Notes: generated by a model not told the origin, from the letters alone. A stretch of 64,000 nucleotides of DNA from Ophthalmolycus amberensis (GCA_024529925.1 JAFEUB010001472.1:409578-473577), one strand, 5' to 3'; counted from the first letter of the stretch, positions 23,931 through 37,078 are shown. Made by a program: numbers and translations.

Positions 23931-26900
23931 ATGGCTTCGAAATCACGACGTCGGTCCCGCTCTAAGTCCAGAAGTCGGAGCCGGGATCCGCGAACCCGAT
24001 CCAGAGTAAGCAGGTCTCGATCTCCGGAGGAAAGGAGACGCCGCAGTCGGTCTTTGGATTCGAAAAGAACCGCCCGTGGACGGGGGCGCTCGGGCAGCAG
24101 GAACTCCAGCGATGGCTCTCCTGACCGACGTGGGCCTCAACACAGGGACCGTCCAGGTTCCAGGAGCGACTCGGAGGGTGACAGGAGGCCAGGACCATAC
24201 CGACCCAGCAGCAAGTCCAGGGCTCGTTCATCGAGGTAACCTTGTCTTTGCTGTCTGGTGCTAGTCGGTTGGTTTTGGGTGTTCGCCACGTTTTGCGGCT
24301 CGAGTCGACATGTTGTAATGGTATTGATGGTTGACATTATGTCACGAGCTCATGGATTTGAATACACTAGAATAAGTAACGCTCGTCTTAATCCGCGAAT
24401 AATTGTACACGGAGCCAATGTGTCCCACAACATTTTTTGGTACTTTAAGGATTGTACGAATTCACAGGCTTCGTATTACACTTTTCCATAACCCAAGCAC
24501 TCAAACGGGTTATATCCGTTTACTTCCCCGAGTAAAACCTCTCGGTATCGATACTGCGGAGGTATTTAAAACAATCAATAACAATTAGAACATATGAAAC
24601 AGGAGTATTAAACACAGCCTGTCGGTCAGGTGTACTGGTTTGCAGAGTTCAATTTACCCAAACCAGCAACCACTTTTGTTTATGCAACTTCCATTGTAGG
24701 CAATGATCCACCATAACACATGCATATGTATGTAAACAAAAAAAACCTTGTAGATATTAACTGTGTCCCTAATTGTCAATCAGTTTCTGTTGCATCTGGA
24801 TCTAGGTTTTAGACGGTTAACCTATCAACTCAAAATGATTCTGCCACATACCCCACAGCTCATACCATCTCGGTCATTCAAGAGTAAGGAACACATGTAT
24901 TCATTTAGTCTCCATCCAGGAGTGGAAATGTACTAAATCACCTTTTTTTCTGTCTTAGTTCTGATTCAGGAGATCCCAAAGTGAGGAGGCCGAGAAAGGA
25001 AATGGAGAACCGGAGAGGAACTTCTCGAGAGAAGAGGAGGGCAAGGTCCCAGTCCAGCTCTGACTCCCATGATGGAAGCAGCGACACAGAAAGGAGAAAG
25101 CAGAGAAGCCCCGACAGAGGGAGTCCAACCAGAGACAGACCGAGGAGGGAGCAAGACAGAGCGAGTGAGAGCAACAACAGAGACAAGGGAAGGAAAGGAG
25201 ACGGAGACAAAGACAAAGGCCAAGAGCGCAGGAAGAGGAGTGAAGACAGGGAGCAGGGGAGGAGCGAGAGAAGCAGAGAGACGGCCGACAGAGGGAGAGG
25301 GAGGCAGCGCTCCAGTTCACCCGAGTCGTCCGACAGCTCAGAGTCTGATCACGGGGGCCGAGCGGTCAAAGAAAAGGAGGACAAGAAAAATCAGAGAGAG
25401 ATGATGAAAGCGCTGGAGACACCAGAGGAGAAGAGGGCGAGGAGACTGACAAAGAAGGAAACAAAGGAGAAGAAAAGGAGAGAGAAGATGGGCTGGAGCG
25501 AAGAGTACATGGGATACACCAACGCAGACAATCCCTTTGGCGACAACAACTTATTGGGCACATTCAAATGGCAGAAGGTGAGTTGGGGAGCAGTTTCCAA
25601 CAGCATTTGATGAGTTATTGTAAATTGTATTAGTAAATTTGTATGCAGCCCCAGATTTTTTTGGAAAGTTTCCTGTCCTAGCTCTGAGAATCTGGTTTTG
25701 TGTGTGTTTTTTTTTTTTCAGGCGTTGGATAAGAAAGGCATCGGCCATCTGGGAGAAAAAGATCTTAAAGACAGGAACAAATGCATCCAAGAGGAGAACC
25801 GCAGAGAGCTGCAGAAGGTACGAGCTGTATTTTGTGGCAGTATAATGTTCTAGAGTTACGAGTAATGGCCGTTTCATTAACCAAACTAACATTGCGTATG
25901 CAGGTAAAACAGCTGCGTCTGGAGAGGGAGCGAGAGAAGGCCATGAGGGAGACGGAGCTGGAGATGCTTCAGAGAGAAAAGGAGGCGGAGCATTTCAAGA
26001 CCTGGGCTGAACAGGAGGACAACTTCCACCTGCACCAGGCCAAACTAAGGTAAGTGTGCATCCACGATTGCTGTATATCCTCTTTTCACGTCGGGAGGAT
26101 TTCTGCTGCTGTTCGGTTTTCTTGCACAATTCCAGTTTAGTTCAAGTGTTCCTTAATAAATACAGTGTACGCGCTGACTCACAGTGTTGTGTGTATTGCG
26201 TGTCCAGGTCTAAGATCCGAATCCGCGACGGTCGCGCCAAACCTATTGACCTGTTGGCAAAGTACATCAGTGCAGAAGACGACGATCTCGCCGTGGAGAT
26301 GCACGAGCCTTATACCTTCCTCAACGGGCTAACGGTCACCGACATGGACGACCTGCTGGAGGACATTAAGGTATGAGGTCGTGTGTACGTCGAAGTGTAA
26401 AAGGCCTTAAAATATCTCTAATCACACAGGTCACTTCTTTAGGGGAGATGTAGTAATGTAGCAACAAGAAGGGCACCGTGAAGATTGCAGCCTCTTTTTA
26501 CTCTTGTAAAATGTCCAGTTAACGCACATAAAACACGTCTCGTTCAAATAAACAAACTCGAGATTCTGATTCACTTTGAACTGTGATGCTTTCAACAGAT
26601 TCATCTTTCTGTCCCAGAGTTAGATCTGTCTGCCGTTGTCTTTTTCTGTTAACTGCCACCGAGGGGCACCAAATCACAACATTTAAAAAGAGTATTTAAG
26701 ATGAATGATCTTGAATGATCAGTCTGCCCAAAGTGTAGACTTAAGGTGTGCTTCACACCTGTTGTTGGTTAAAAGAGCTCCATCTGTTTGTGGTGAACTG
26801 AGTGTTGTTGTGCTGGTAGGTGTACATGGAGTTGGAGCAAGGGAAGAACGTGGACTTCTGGAGAGACATGACGACCATCACCGAGGACGAGATCAGCAAA

Positions 26901-28649
26901 CTGAGAAAACTGGAGGCTTCTGGGAAAGGACCAGGCACGTCATTGTCCCTGCTTTGTTTCTACGTGTGAAGTTACATTTGCAGCAGTGCTCCTCTGACTA
27001 ATAACTCGACTTGTAGCCGTCTCTGTGAACTTCATGTGCAACATGTTCAACCACATTTTTCCCCTTTTATCTTCGATGGAATCTTTTGATTTCTCAGGTG
27101 ATCGTCGTGAGGGCATCAACACAGCTGTGAGCATCGATGTCCAGACGGTGTTCAAAGGAAAGACGTACAGCCAGCTGCAGGCGCTGCACCTCAACATCGA
27201 GACAAAGATCCGGGCTGGAGGATCCAATCTCGATGTCGGTTACTGGGAGAGTCTGCTGCAGCAAGTCAGAGTCTACATGTCCAGAGCAAGGTACCAATGT
27301 GGGGGGGAACCCTTACTGTGTTTATGCTGGTTTAATCAGTTCCACATTTGGCTTATATACCGTGGCGAAGTGTGTGTAAAACTACTTTAATTTTATGTCC
27401 CAGGTTGAGAGAGAGACATCAAGATGTGTTGCGTCAGAAGCTGTTCAAGCTGAAACAGGAACAAGGGGTGGAAAGTGAACCTCTGTTCCCCATCATGAAA
27501 GAGGAGACGAGGCGTGACACTGCGTAAGTTGCCTCGAAACAACACAATACACATCCTGAAACTGTGTGGACGCAAAGGCTCAGTCAGGTGACGGTGACCT
27601 GGCGTCCAACTTTCACCTGACAATGTGTCAATTCTCACTTCTGTGTTTCCAAAAAAAAAAAGGGGGACCACAACAGAGGAGGCTGGTCAATCCTCTGCAA
27701 AAAACAAGAACAGAGAAACCGAAGAGGAAGCAGGTCCATCAACATCCTCAGCAGGAAACCAAGATGAGGGCGGAGGAGACAAGGGTGAGAAGAAAGAGGG
27801 CGAGGTGGTGGAGGCCGTGCTGACGGAGGAGGACTTGATCCAGCAGAGTCAGGCGGAGTACGACTCCGGTCGCTACAGCCCCGCGCTGCTCACGACCTCC
27901 GAGCTCCCGCTGGACTCGCACACGACCACGCCGGAGGAGGACGCGCACAGACTGGACTTAGCACGCCAACAGCTACAAATCACAGGTACGAGATTATTAA
28001 CCGAAACGAACACATTAAAAGCTTCGAAATCGGAGTCAGAAAACTGGTCAAATTGTGAAAAATACAGTGTAAAAATAAAGGAATGGGTTTGTAAGTATGT
28101 GATCTGTGTTGTTTCTCCCCCATCTCACCCACTGTTGCTTCTTTGACCTCTCCATCAGGCGATGCCAGCGAGAGCGCCGAGGACGCCTTCGTACGTCGCG
28201 CTAAACAGGGCATGGGCAACGACGAGGCCCAGTTCAGCGTGGAGTTTCCCGTCACTGGGAAGATGTACCTCTGGGCGGACAAATACCGTCCCAGGAAACC
28301 CCGCTTCTTTAACAGGGTCCACACCGGCTTCGAGTGGAACAAATACAACCAGACGCATTACGACTTCGACAACCCCCCACCCAAGATCGTCCAGGGTTAC
28401 AAGTTCAACATCTTCTACCCGGACCTGATCGACAAGCGCTCCACGCCGCAGTACTTCCTCGAGCCCAGTCCCGACAACAAGGACTTTGGGATCTTACGGT
28501 TCCACGCTGGCCCTCCGTACGAGGACATCGCCTTTAAGATCGTAAACAGGGAGTGGGAGTACTCGCACCGACATGGCTTCCGCTGTCAGTTCTCCAATGG
28601 TATCTTCCAGCTGTGGTTCCACTTCAAGAGGTACCGCTACAGGAGATAG
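23931..28649 (+). CDS. cactin: Cactin, spliceosome-associated SR-like protein
   Basis: Conserved nuclear protein of the spliceosome C complex, needed for efficient pre-mRNA splicing and for restraining NF-kB/Toll signalling. Ten exons join in frame: 23931-24235, 24959-25577, 25722-25817, 25904-26049, 26208-26370, 26820-26934, 27098-27290, 27404-27523, 27663-27985 and 28159-28649. They give about 856 aa (human 758). The first ~260 residues are an RS-rich, arginine/serine/acidic low-complexity domain. A charged coiled region follows (LRLEREREKAMRETELEMLQ). The conserved mid domain contains GKTYSQLQALHLN and GYWESLLQQV. The C-terminal Cactin domain is intact from QFSVEFPVTGKMYLWADKYR to HFKRYRYRR. 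The intron after 26934 needs a GC donor, and the intron before 27663 ends in a poly-A tract. The ATG at 23931 has a purine at -3 and G at +4. Confidence 0.95.
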
Positions 28650-28849
28650 AGGCCGCAGACCAGGATGGACCAAAACCCCGGTTGCAGGGTGTTAACCGTA
28701 CTTGCTTTATTATGTGGGCTGTACAGTCGATGTGATTTGTTTTATTGTTTTTAGCTGCTCTAAACACCAAAAAGCAGTTTGTTAAAGCTACAAATTTTTC
28801 TGTACCGTTGTCTGAAAAAGTAATTTGTAATGTAGTCAGAAAATTACAC

Positions 28850-28855
28850 ATTAAA
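28850..28855 (+). terminator. candidate polyadenylation signal of cactin
   Basis: ATTAAA about 200 bases past the cactin stop, followed by a T-rich stretch. Confidence 0.45.
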
Positions 28856-29133
28856 GATTTTTTTCCTCCTTTTTACTCTTTGCACGTTTCCATTGGTTTC
28901 CATCAATTTACAACATTTCATTTGAGAGTTAGAGTTAAAACATCGAACATCTGAAACTTGGTCCGTCTTCACAAAGAGAGTGGATCACGTACACTAAAGA
29001 TGATTTATAACTGCAGGTGTCTTCCACATCTGTTCTTCACATTCTTGGCAAGTCAAGTCTTGTTTGAAAACTAGTAAACCCTGTTTGCAATATTTCAATA
29101 CACTGAAACAACTCGAGGACCCGGTAGAAAAGG

Positions 29134-29139
29134 TTTAAT
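29134..29139 (-). terminator. candidate polyadenylation signal of the semaphorin gene
   Basis: ATTAAA on the minus strand about 355 bases past the stop codon. Confidence 0.3.
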
Positions 29140-29493
29140 ACAATAACAAAGTCCTGGCAGCTAGTGGTTAGAAATGAAATGGCTCAATTTCAGCTATTTT
29201 ACATCTCCCTGTGAAAATCATACCAATCTAAGATGAATCTAAATATATTTAGATTGAAGACATTTAAAATCAATGAGATCTAACAATTAGTAGAAAGCTA
29301 AAACATTTAAATGTACGCACAATTGTAAAAACGCACAAAGTAAAAATCCAAATGTCTAATTAAACAAGAATGTTTTAAGCTCTCATTGAGCATTCAATGC
29401 AAAAGTTACAGATGAACTGATGAATCCAATAGTTCTGGGTTTGGGTCATTTCTCAAACTTCCGCGGTGCTGAATGGGAACGCGCTCGTCATTT

Positions 29494-32400
29494 TCAAATT
29501 ACTGACTCGTCATCAATATACTGGAGAGTGACTTTTGTGTTGTCGCTCCCCTCCTCAGCCACGCTGGAGGCCGCCTCCCTCCCCGTGTGGTTGGTACTGC
29601 TGCTGTTGTTTGCGCCTGACACCAGGGCCTTGTCATCTGCCGGTGCACACCTCACCGCATCCTGGTAGGCGTCCAGACCACCCTGCTCATGGGTCTCCTG
29701 GGATCGCTCGGCATTCTTCTTTGCGCAGTTCCAGGGCAGCGGAATGTGGCCTTTGTAAAAGTTCCAAGCCAAAAGGGCAAGAAGAGCAACTACAAGGAGC
29801 CCGACTAAAGCCTGCAGTCCAGCCAGAGAGGGGCCATCCATCTGGGCCTGGGGGAGAATCCCGTTCCGATTGCCAGATCCTGCTGGAGCCACGCTGACCA
29901 GGTACTCGGCCACAGTAGTTGTATACGTGACAGCTTTGGGGCGCTCGACAGACAGGCAGCGGTACCGACCGGCGTCGGAGTCCGTGGCGTTGAGGATAAG
30001 CGCGGAGCCGTCTTGTAGAAGCTGAAGGCGAGTAGACGCCGTCAGAGGGCTGCCGTCCCGCCACCAACTGGTTTTTGCCAGGTTGGAAGGCGATGGGCAT
30101 TGGAGCTTCAGGTTTCCCTGAGGCCAGATGGACCGATTCATCGGCTTCATGGGGTCTGAAAACGAAACAGAGGTCCTTCACATAAAAACACATTTCGATT
30201 TTTAACAACCCACGATCGACTGCAGTTATGGTGCTTTCATGTTTAAGAAGTGTAAAATGATGCAAACCCTGCCAGGTGCAGTTTAGGTACGTGACAGTGT
30301 GCACTAACTCACCTGCATCTGGGCAGAGAGAGGCATCGCCCTCTTTCACACTTTGGATTAGTCCTCTGAAGCAAAAGATACAAGGATTGAAATTTAGTTT
30401 GGATAGAACCGATAGCAGCACTTGCTCTTGGGACAGCGGCCTACCTCGCTGAATCAGAAAGGAAAACACATTCCCGAACTACTTTGTCCCAGCCGCAGTA
30501 CGGGTCTCTGGCTAGAACACAGTCCATACAGGATGAGGACCTCCCACAGGTGGCCAGTGGCATCTGTGCTGCTCCGTAGTCTGAGCCGGCGTAGAGCTGA
30601 CCCTGTTTCATCACACACACAGAGCAAAGGCACTGATGTCGGTGCTTTACCGTAATATACGATGACAGCACACTTAAATAGTGATTTAGAAGTTATATAG
30701 GGGTTTTTTAAATTACCGTGACTTTGGAAAACTTCAAAATCTTGATTGGCTCTGGGGGCTTGAAGAGTTGCACCTCCTCTATGATGAACATCTCTCCATC
30801 GTAGTTCACCGCTTTCAGCATTGTGCCTTCCTCTTTACGTATAAAAACAGACACATGCTATATTCACATGCGGTCTGACGCTTATCACTGATGAAAAGCA
30901 GCAAAGTGAAACACACAGGAAGTGGCAGTGTGCTGCACCGATGCACAAACCTGTGCCGATGAACATCACGGAGTACTTCTCTCCATCCGCTGCCTGCACT
31001 TGGTTGACTATGATGCGTGCGAATGTAGCTCCCCTTCGCACCAGAAGAGGCTTGTCTCCTATTGGCTGGATAGCTTGGTCCATGAGGGGCTTATCTTTGA
31101 CAAATTGAAGGGTCCGGTCTGGGAGGTCCAGGCTCTGATTTATGCCCGCTTTACGAGCCGCATTGTCTATACACTGGCGGGGGAAGAGGGGAAAGAAAGA
31201 GACAAGAGAGAACAGAGTCGGAGAACAAAAGAAATCAGTTTCCTACTGGGACACTCGTGAACCCCCCTTCAACAGAGTTGCCTTTTGAGTTTTGCCTTTG
31301 TTGCAACACACGCGCACACACACACACTGAATAGTGGGCAGACTCACAGATCCGGGCCGAGGGACGGGCACATCTCCACTGTACATCACCCACTTAACAA
31401 AAGAGGTTTCTACGGGGACTGGGGTCTTGTACTTCCCCTCCGCAAACACTCTGCTGATGTCAGACACGCGGTACGCACACACTGCAGACAGGTCCGACGT
31501 GCCCCTGAAACACACAGAAGATGTGAGCCAAGTGGTGTGCCAGAGACCATTACAGAGAAAGAGACCCCCGCTCCCTCAAAACACACAAACACATTTGTCA
31601 ATTCAAACGTACGACTGTGGTGTGAAGACGGCGTAGAACAAGCAGTCCTTCCAGTGCTGCTGCGGGTTACACAAGTAGTAAGTGTCCTGGATGATGTACG
31701 GCAGCTGGGACTCCAGCACTGGACAGTCCATCCTGGCCTTCAGGAAGGATGTCCATTTCTTCTGCAAGGTCCTCTGGCCTCCGAGGTCTCCCTGGGAGCA
31801 CAGAAACCATACGCCGAAGTGGAAAAACACGAAGACAAAGGGGATGCACAATCACGCATCGGAAAGGGCGGAATGAGCACAACTGAAGAAGTCCTGTTTA
31901 TACGATATTGCCGTTTTTGGGGAAATGGAGCTGCGACAAAATAAGTGCACGCAGGATGAACTTTTGTTTACCTTGCAGACACGGGCCACGCGGGAAACCA
32001 CCAGCTTGTTGTAGCAGTCGCACTCCACAGCTGTCTCACTGAAGAACAGGTACACCTTGTCATCGTCTCCCTCCTCACTCATATAACTCTCTGGCATCTG
32101 AGTCATGGAGACAAAGCTGGGCTCTGGCATAGAGAGAGAGGGGGGGGAAAAAAAACATCAACTTTGACTGAGCTACTGAGCAAATCAAGTTCAAAGACAT
32201 ACACTTCCTGTAGCATCTTACAAAAGAACACACGTTCTACCTATCTTACCATGAAGCCAGGAGCTCTTGAACTCGGTGCGTACGGAGGTGGGCGAGCTGC
32301 GCATCAGGACGGGTTGAGAGCCCAGAAAGTTCATTGAAGTGGCCGAGTACAGGTTGTTTTCTGGAAAGACATGACCGATTGGGACACAGTGGATTAGAAT

Positions 32401-33832
32401 TGTTAACCGTTTTTCTTCAACGTCTCATCCGCTGTATTGCTACTCACCAACCATGATGGAGGCATATCTCTGGAACGGATCAAAAGGACACTTCCCTTTG
32501 CCGTCCTCTCCTTTCTTCTCAAGGGTCAGCTTTCCATTTGCGTAGGACTGCACAGACAAACAGAGGCACTGCAGCTCCCAAAGTCTGTACATCCTACAGT
32601 TCTTTTAAATATCATCTTGATGTAATAAACTTCACAGCATCAATGTACACAGTATGGAATGTGAAGTGAGCTAAACGAGCACCGTGGCTCTGAATTTGTC
32701 TCACCATGTAATCACACTCGGGATCAAAAGCATTGGTTCCACACACATACATCCTATTACCCTCCGTCTGGTGCAGGATCCTGATATAGTTCTTGCACTG
32801 AGTCTGTAAATGCATTTTAAAAAGCACAATGACGACATCGACTCAATATGCAATACATTTGCAAGAGCAGAAGTCCAAAAAGGGGCCCACCTCAGGATCT
32901 TTTCCTTTGTTTTTACACTCATCTTCTTGCTGTTGGCTCACTTCCCATTTAACCTAGAAGAGTAAAAAAAAACTATTTTAGTTCTGTTTTTCAAGTTAAA
33001 GTGTTTTTCTTTGTATCTTTCGGCATATACCGTGCCTTTCTTTGACGGTTGGAAGGTATGGGGCAGGGAGGACATGGCACAAAGGCACCCAAAGCAAACC
33101 CTTCTAACCATTTATACCCTTTACTATATACTAATATAAGTGTAACAAGCAGGTAAAATGTCCTTGCAGATGCAACTGAGGTGGAGGTGTAACAGCTGGA
33201 GTCAGACTTGGTTTTCGTATGTGTTGATTCAATCTGAAGTGTAGAAGGTGTTACAACACAGTGCAACGCCGTTTGCCTGCCGAGGCTCGCAGGCAGCCCG
33301 GCACAACACTAACGTTTGCTCTTAAAAGATTTCTTAGCTCCGGGCCAAGAAATTCACAGATAATTGCAGAGTATGGCGATCAGAATTGGCCTTAACTGCA
33401 TTGTTAACGTCGGTGCTCTTACCGAACCAAGTTTCTTGGAGATGTCCTTGAGGTCGAGCGCATACACTGCCTCCCTGGCACCCAGCAGCAGCAGGTCCAG
33501 GTCTTCTCTCAGCAGCATGGTGGAGTAGTTGAACACTCCCTCCTCATGAAACAGGTGGCCATTGTCCCCTAAAAGCAGACGATGAATGATTAACTCAGCA
33601 AGCTATATACCGGTGATGAAACCCGGTTTCCCAATGCCCGAGCTTACTCAAACCACATGAAGCCAACACAAGTTGGCACACTGGAAGCCGAGGTTACTAC
33701 GCAAGACAGAAAGCAACACTCACTATGGTAGGGCACAGATCTACGGGGGACACAGTCCAGTGGCGAGTCTTCTTCCAGCGTCCGAGCCAGGGGCAGCAGC
33801 CAAAAGACACAGAGGGGCAGCAGCGGATGCAT
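29494..33832 (-). CDS. class-4 transmembrane semaphorin
   Basis: Membrane guidance ligand of the plexin-binding semaphorin family. Fourteen exons join in frame: 33724-33832, 33423-33568, 32891-32953, 32705-32803, 32448-32547, 32250-32360, 31972-32123, 31613-31791, 31348-31504, 30951-31173, 30717-30832, 30445-30602, 30313-30365 and 29494-30155. They give 775 aa. A signal peptide (HPLLPLCVFWLLPLA) leads into the Sema domain, with NYSTMLL, GAREAVYAL, MYVCGTNAF, RVARVCK, LQKKWTSFLKAR and SAVCAY. The PSI domain has CVLARDPYCGWD. One Ig domain uses Cys about 575 and 622. The membrane span is about residues 666-689 (GLLVVALLALLAW). The cytoplasmic tail ends DDESVI, a possible PDZ ligand. The order Sema-PSI-Ig-TM defines class 4. 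The subtype is uncertain: it mixes 4D-, 4B- and 4A-like residues and may be the fish-specific sema4e type. Confidence 0.9.
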
Positions 33833-34736
33833 GGCTCTTTTGTTCAGACTAAGAGGAATTAAAGCTTTATTGTTCCCTCAACAGTTACTCATACGGGGGG
33901 CAAAGACGGCGAGCGGCATCTATGACGTGGTGCGGTCTGTTCTGAGTGAAGGGCACGGGCCCCTTTACTGGCCCCGCTCAGCGGGCTGTCCATGGTGAGA
34001 TGGATGGCACAGACCAAAGAAACCACGCCGAGGAGGGCTGAAAGACACAACGGTGCACCAGTGTCACAATCGGGTCACCTGATGTAGGAGGCCTGACAGA
34101 AGAGAGACTTTAAAAAATGAAAAAAAAAATCACACGGCAAATATGAAGACAGCATGCGAAGAGAAAGATTTAATTTGTTTAAAAAACAAAAGAGAGAGAG
34201 AGAGCGAGAGAAGAAAAGAAGCAGAGGAACAGCCAGAAAGGGCAGAGTGAGCTAAAGTCGGCAGTAATTCTGTCAGTGCCATAGTGATGTTAATGCAGGG
34301 CCATGAAAGGCATTCAGCAGGGTGCAGGGACGTCAGCTCTCCTGCAGGCACCAAACACAGGCACACAATGAGGGATTCACAGAGAGCGCTCAAGGCCTGT
34401 GCAGATGAGAGGAGCTCTTGCACCAATTTTGTTGCAAGCGCAGTTGCACACACAGGAAACATGTTGGTTTGACTAGTCATTACCACTAAACCCCATTAAC
34501 TATTATTGCTTCTCCTTTAATTACGATAACGGCCTTTGTTTTCTATGGCTTCATCCAGCAGTTTACAGCCTGCTGAGTGGGTGTGTACATTAGGTGCTTC
34601 TTTCCCAAGAGAGGTGTGCCGTGTTTGACTGATGAGCTTCGGCATGTCAAAGAATGCAGCCCTGATAATGTTTCACATATTTGGCCCTGGGAGCCAAAAG
34701 ACAGCTACACTCAAAAACTTCTTGCCAACACACTAA

Positions 34737-34740
34737 CGCG

Positions 34741-34779
<39 letters not shown>
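34737..34779. repeat. (CG)n(CA)n alternating purine-pyrimidine repeat
   Basis: Six or more CG dinucleotides run straight into about 16 CA dinucleotides, an uninterrupted alternating tract of about 43 bp. This composition favours left-handed Z-DNA. Confidence 0.9.
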
Positions 34780-34780
<1 letters not shown>

Positions 34781-35452
34781 AAATATCGTCGGCCAGTTCG
34801 GCTTTCGCCATTTAAAGTTGGTCTGAAATCAGTTGAGTCAAAAACTGAGTTTAGTGAAATTCAAGCTTGCGAGTTGTTTTAGTTTATTAGAATAAAATGT
34901 GTTGTTTAAACTAAGTTTTACTAGATGTACTACAACAAAAGCTGTCACACACACACACTCACAGAAGTAATGACAAAGTGCACGAGCTCAAGCAGTAAAC
35001 CGTCAACACACTCAAAGTTAATCACTTACCTGCGCACTGACACGCCCAAGACTGCGGAGACTTCCATGAAAAACAATGGAAAAAAATCACAACACCTGTT
35101 TAAGCGTAATTTGTGGGAACCATTACCTTTTCATTAACGAACAGGTTGGTAGTAAAGGTAACTCATACCACTCACAAACGGCGGAAGAGGGTGATTAGTC
35201 CCTCACACACGTCTAATGCCCAACGTCCTCTGAAATGTGAAACTTCGATCCGCGCGAGCTTGCAACTTCCTTTAAGGTTGTAACGCTGGAAAAGGCGGCA
35301 GCAGGTTTATGTTCTCTAACCTCAGACCGCAGAAAAAGTGTCTCTGAATACGACTTCGGTAGCCAGTGTCTCTGTCGGGTCCTCTCAAAGCCACAGCAGT
35401 CATCCGTTGTTGTAGAGACATCCCGCGGTGAGTGAGGAGGACCTGAATGTCT

Positions 35453-35454
<2 letters not shown>

Positions 35455-35481
<27 letters not shown>
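35455..35481. repeat. (GCT)9 trinucleotide repeat
   Basis: Nine GCT triplets (CAG-type on the minus strand) upstream of the semaphorin gene. They lie inside a spurious plus-strand ORF rich in leucine. If transcribed with the semaphorin gene they would be a CAG tract in its 5' region. Confidence 0.85.
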
Positions 35482-35484
<3 letters not shown>

Positions 35485-36751
35485 GTTCGCCCCGCAGGTT
35501 GTTTTTGGTACTCGCTTCAAACGGCCGTTGAGGCGGCGCAAGACGCTGATCTCAGGTCTGATTAAGTTTGCATTGTCCTCGTATACTTGTATCCGTCGTT
35601 GGAGGGCACAGCTGATTCAGGATGGTCGAGGTTGAGGATAAAAGCAGCTGGGGGTGTCTTATCAATGCATAGGATGGATTATATAAATATATATGTGTAT
35701 TATACACAATATTATACTTAACCTTAATACAAATTTATGAAATATAGTGGATTTTATTTCTGGTTGATAGAATATAACCTGCAAAATATACAATCCAATT
35801 CAGTTTCTCTGTTATTACAGGTTTATGGAGGAGCAGTCCATGTACACAGGCCACATCACATCTTGGCTCTAATGTGTGGACATCAAGTCCCTCCATCTTA
35901 CATAACTGACATATATTTACTGTTTTTGTTTGTCCTCTTTTTTCATATTACAAATTTCACAAATCAAGACAAAATAAATAAAACATTAAAAAAATACCAT
36001 ATTCTCATTAAAAAAAGAAAATGGTGGATTATATGTCAATTTTAGAAATTGTAGAGAATTTTGCCTACCAAGGAATAAAGAGAAATGTGGCTTGTTTCAG
36101 AGTTAAATAAGAGTAGTTGTTTCATGTAATGATTAAAGTAATCTATTTAAAAAATAATTAAATATGGAGAAACAGTTTATTTCCAATATAAATGTATCTG
36201 AAAGTGTGTGAGATCATGGTAGATTATCTCAATTGAAGGAACAAGGAAGACTGAACAAAAATACAATAACCTTCATGTTAAACTGTAAAAAACAAACAAA
36301 CAAATGACTTTTGCAAACTTTGCTGAAACTTTTAAGCTCAACCTATCAATTCACAACAAGCAACAAATCAAATCCATGCAAAACCATTTAATGCCCCTGA
36401 TATCTAACAAACACTGTTCTTTGATTAGCGATCGAGTAGACACGACACGTCATGTACAAACATACAAGAAACATGTTCATCGCAAGAGGACACGTATGAG
36501 TCACTCGATCACAGTTTGCCACTCAGACACAAATCTACTGGCCGATTGGCGTAACAAATGTCATTGTAGAAACACATGCCGTTATGTTTAAGCACCTTCA
36601 GACCTGTAACAAATTATAATTTTGTTACAAAGGCAGACAAGTGGTACAATACTGTGATGAAGCCAAGAGGCTGGTTCAGTGTTTTGTACTTGTGCACTTT
36701 GTAAAGACTGATGTGCTGATAAGGTTTCTGTCCCTTTAGTTGACAGACATT

Positions 36752-36766
36752 CCACTGGAGGGCAGT
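36752..36766 (+). promoter_or_regulatory. possible CTCF-like site
   Basis: CCACTGGAGGGCAGT matches the CTCF core except for one central position. It is in the intergenic DNA between stap2 and the semaphorin gene. Confidence 0.3.
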
Positions 36767-37078
36767 CTCACATACGAGTACAGTTCATTAGCTTGAAGAG
36801 GAACAGAAATCACCTGCAGTTTCCAAGCAAGTCTGAGCACCAGTGAGTCATTGCATCATACACAATAGCACGGACACAGTATACGAGAGAATAAGGAAAC
36901 ACTTTAAAATAAGCACCAACAGTACGGTTAAAGTTCAGTCATAAATGAGCCACAACAGTGTCATTGAATCAATGATACATTAATAGTTGCTTATCAATCA
37001 CAAATAGCAACTCATGAGCAGCAGGCAGAGATTGTGCAGTTTCTTAGATTCGGGCCAGCTCGACAGTCACAGACAATA

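Larger units (their letters stand above)
28650..29493. other. convergent 3' ends of cactin and the semaphorin gene
   Basis: Only 845 bp separate the two stop codons, so the two 3' UTRs probably share or abut this interval. ATTAAA for cactin lies at 28850-28855 and ATTAAA for the minus-strand gene at 29134-29139. No other gene is visible. Confidence 0.5.

Noticed and set aside
24938..25320. Minus-strand ORFs rich in Ser/Leu/Cys opposite cactin exon 2
   Set aside because: They are shadows of the Arg/Ser/Glu-rich coding strand of cactin.
35447..35635. Plus-strand ORF starting with a leucine run, like a signal peptide
   Set aside because: The leucines come from a (GCT)9 repeat. The rest has no motif, no splice partner and no conservation signal.
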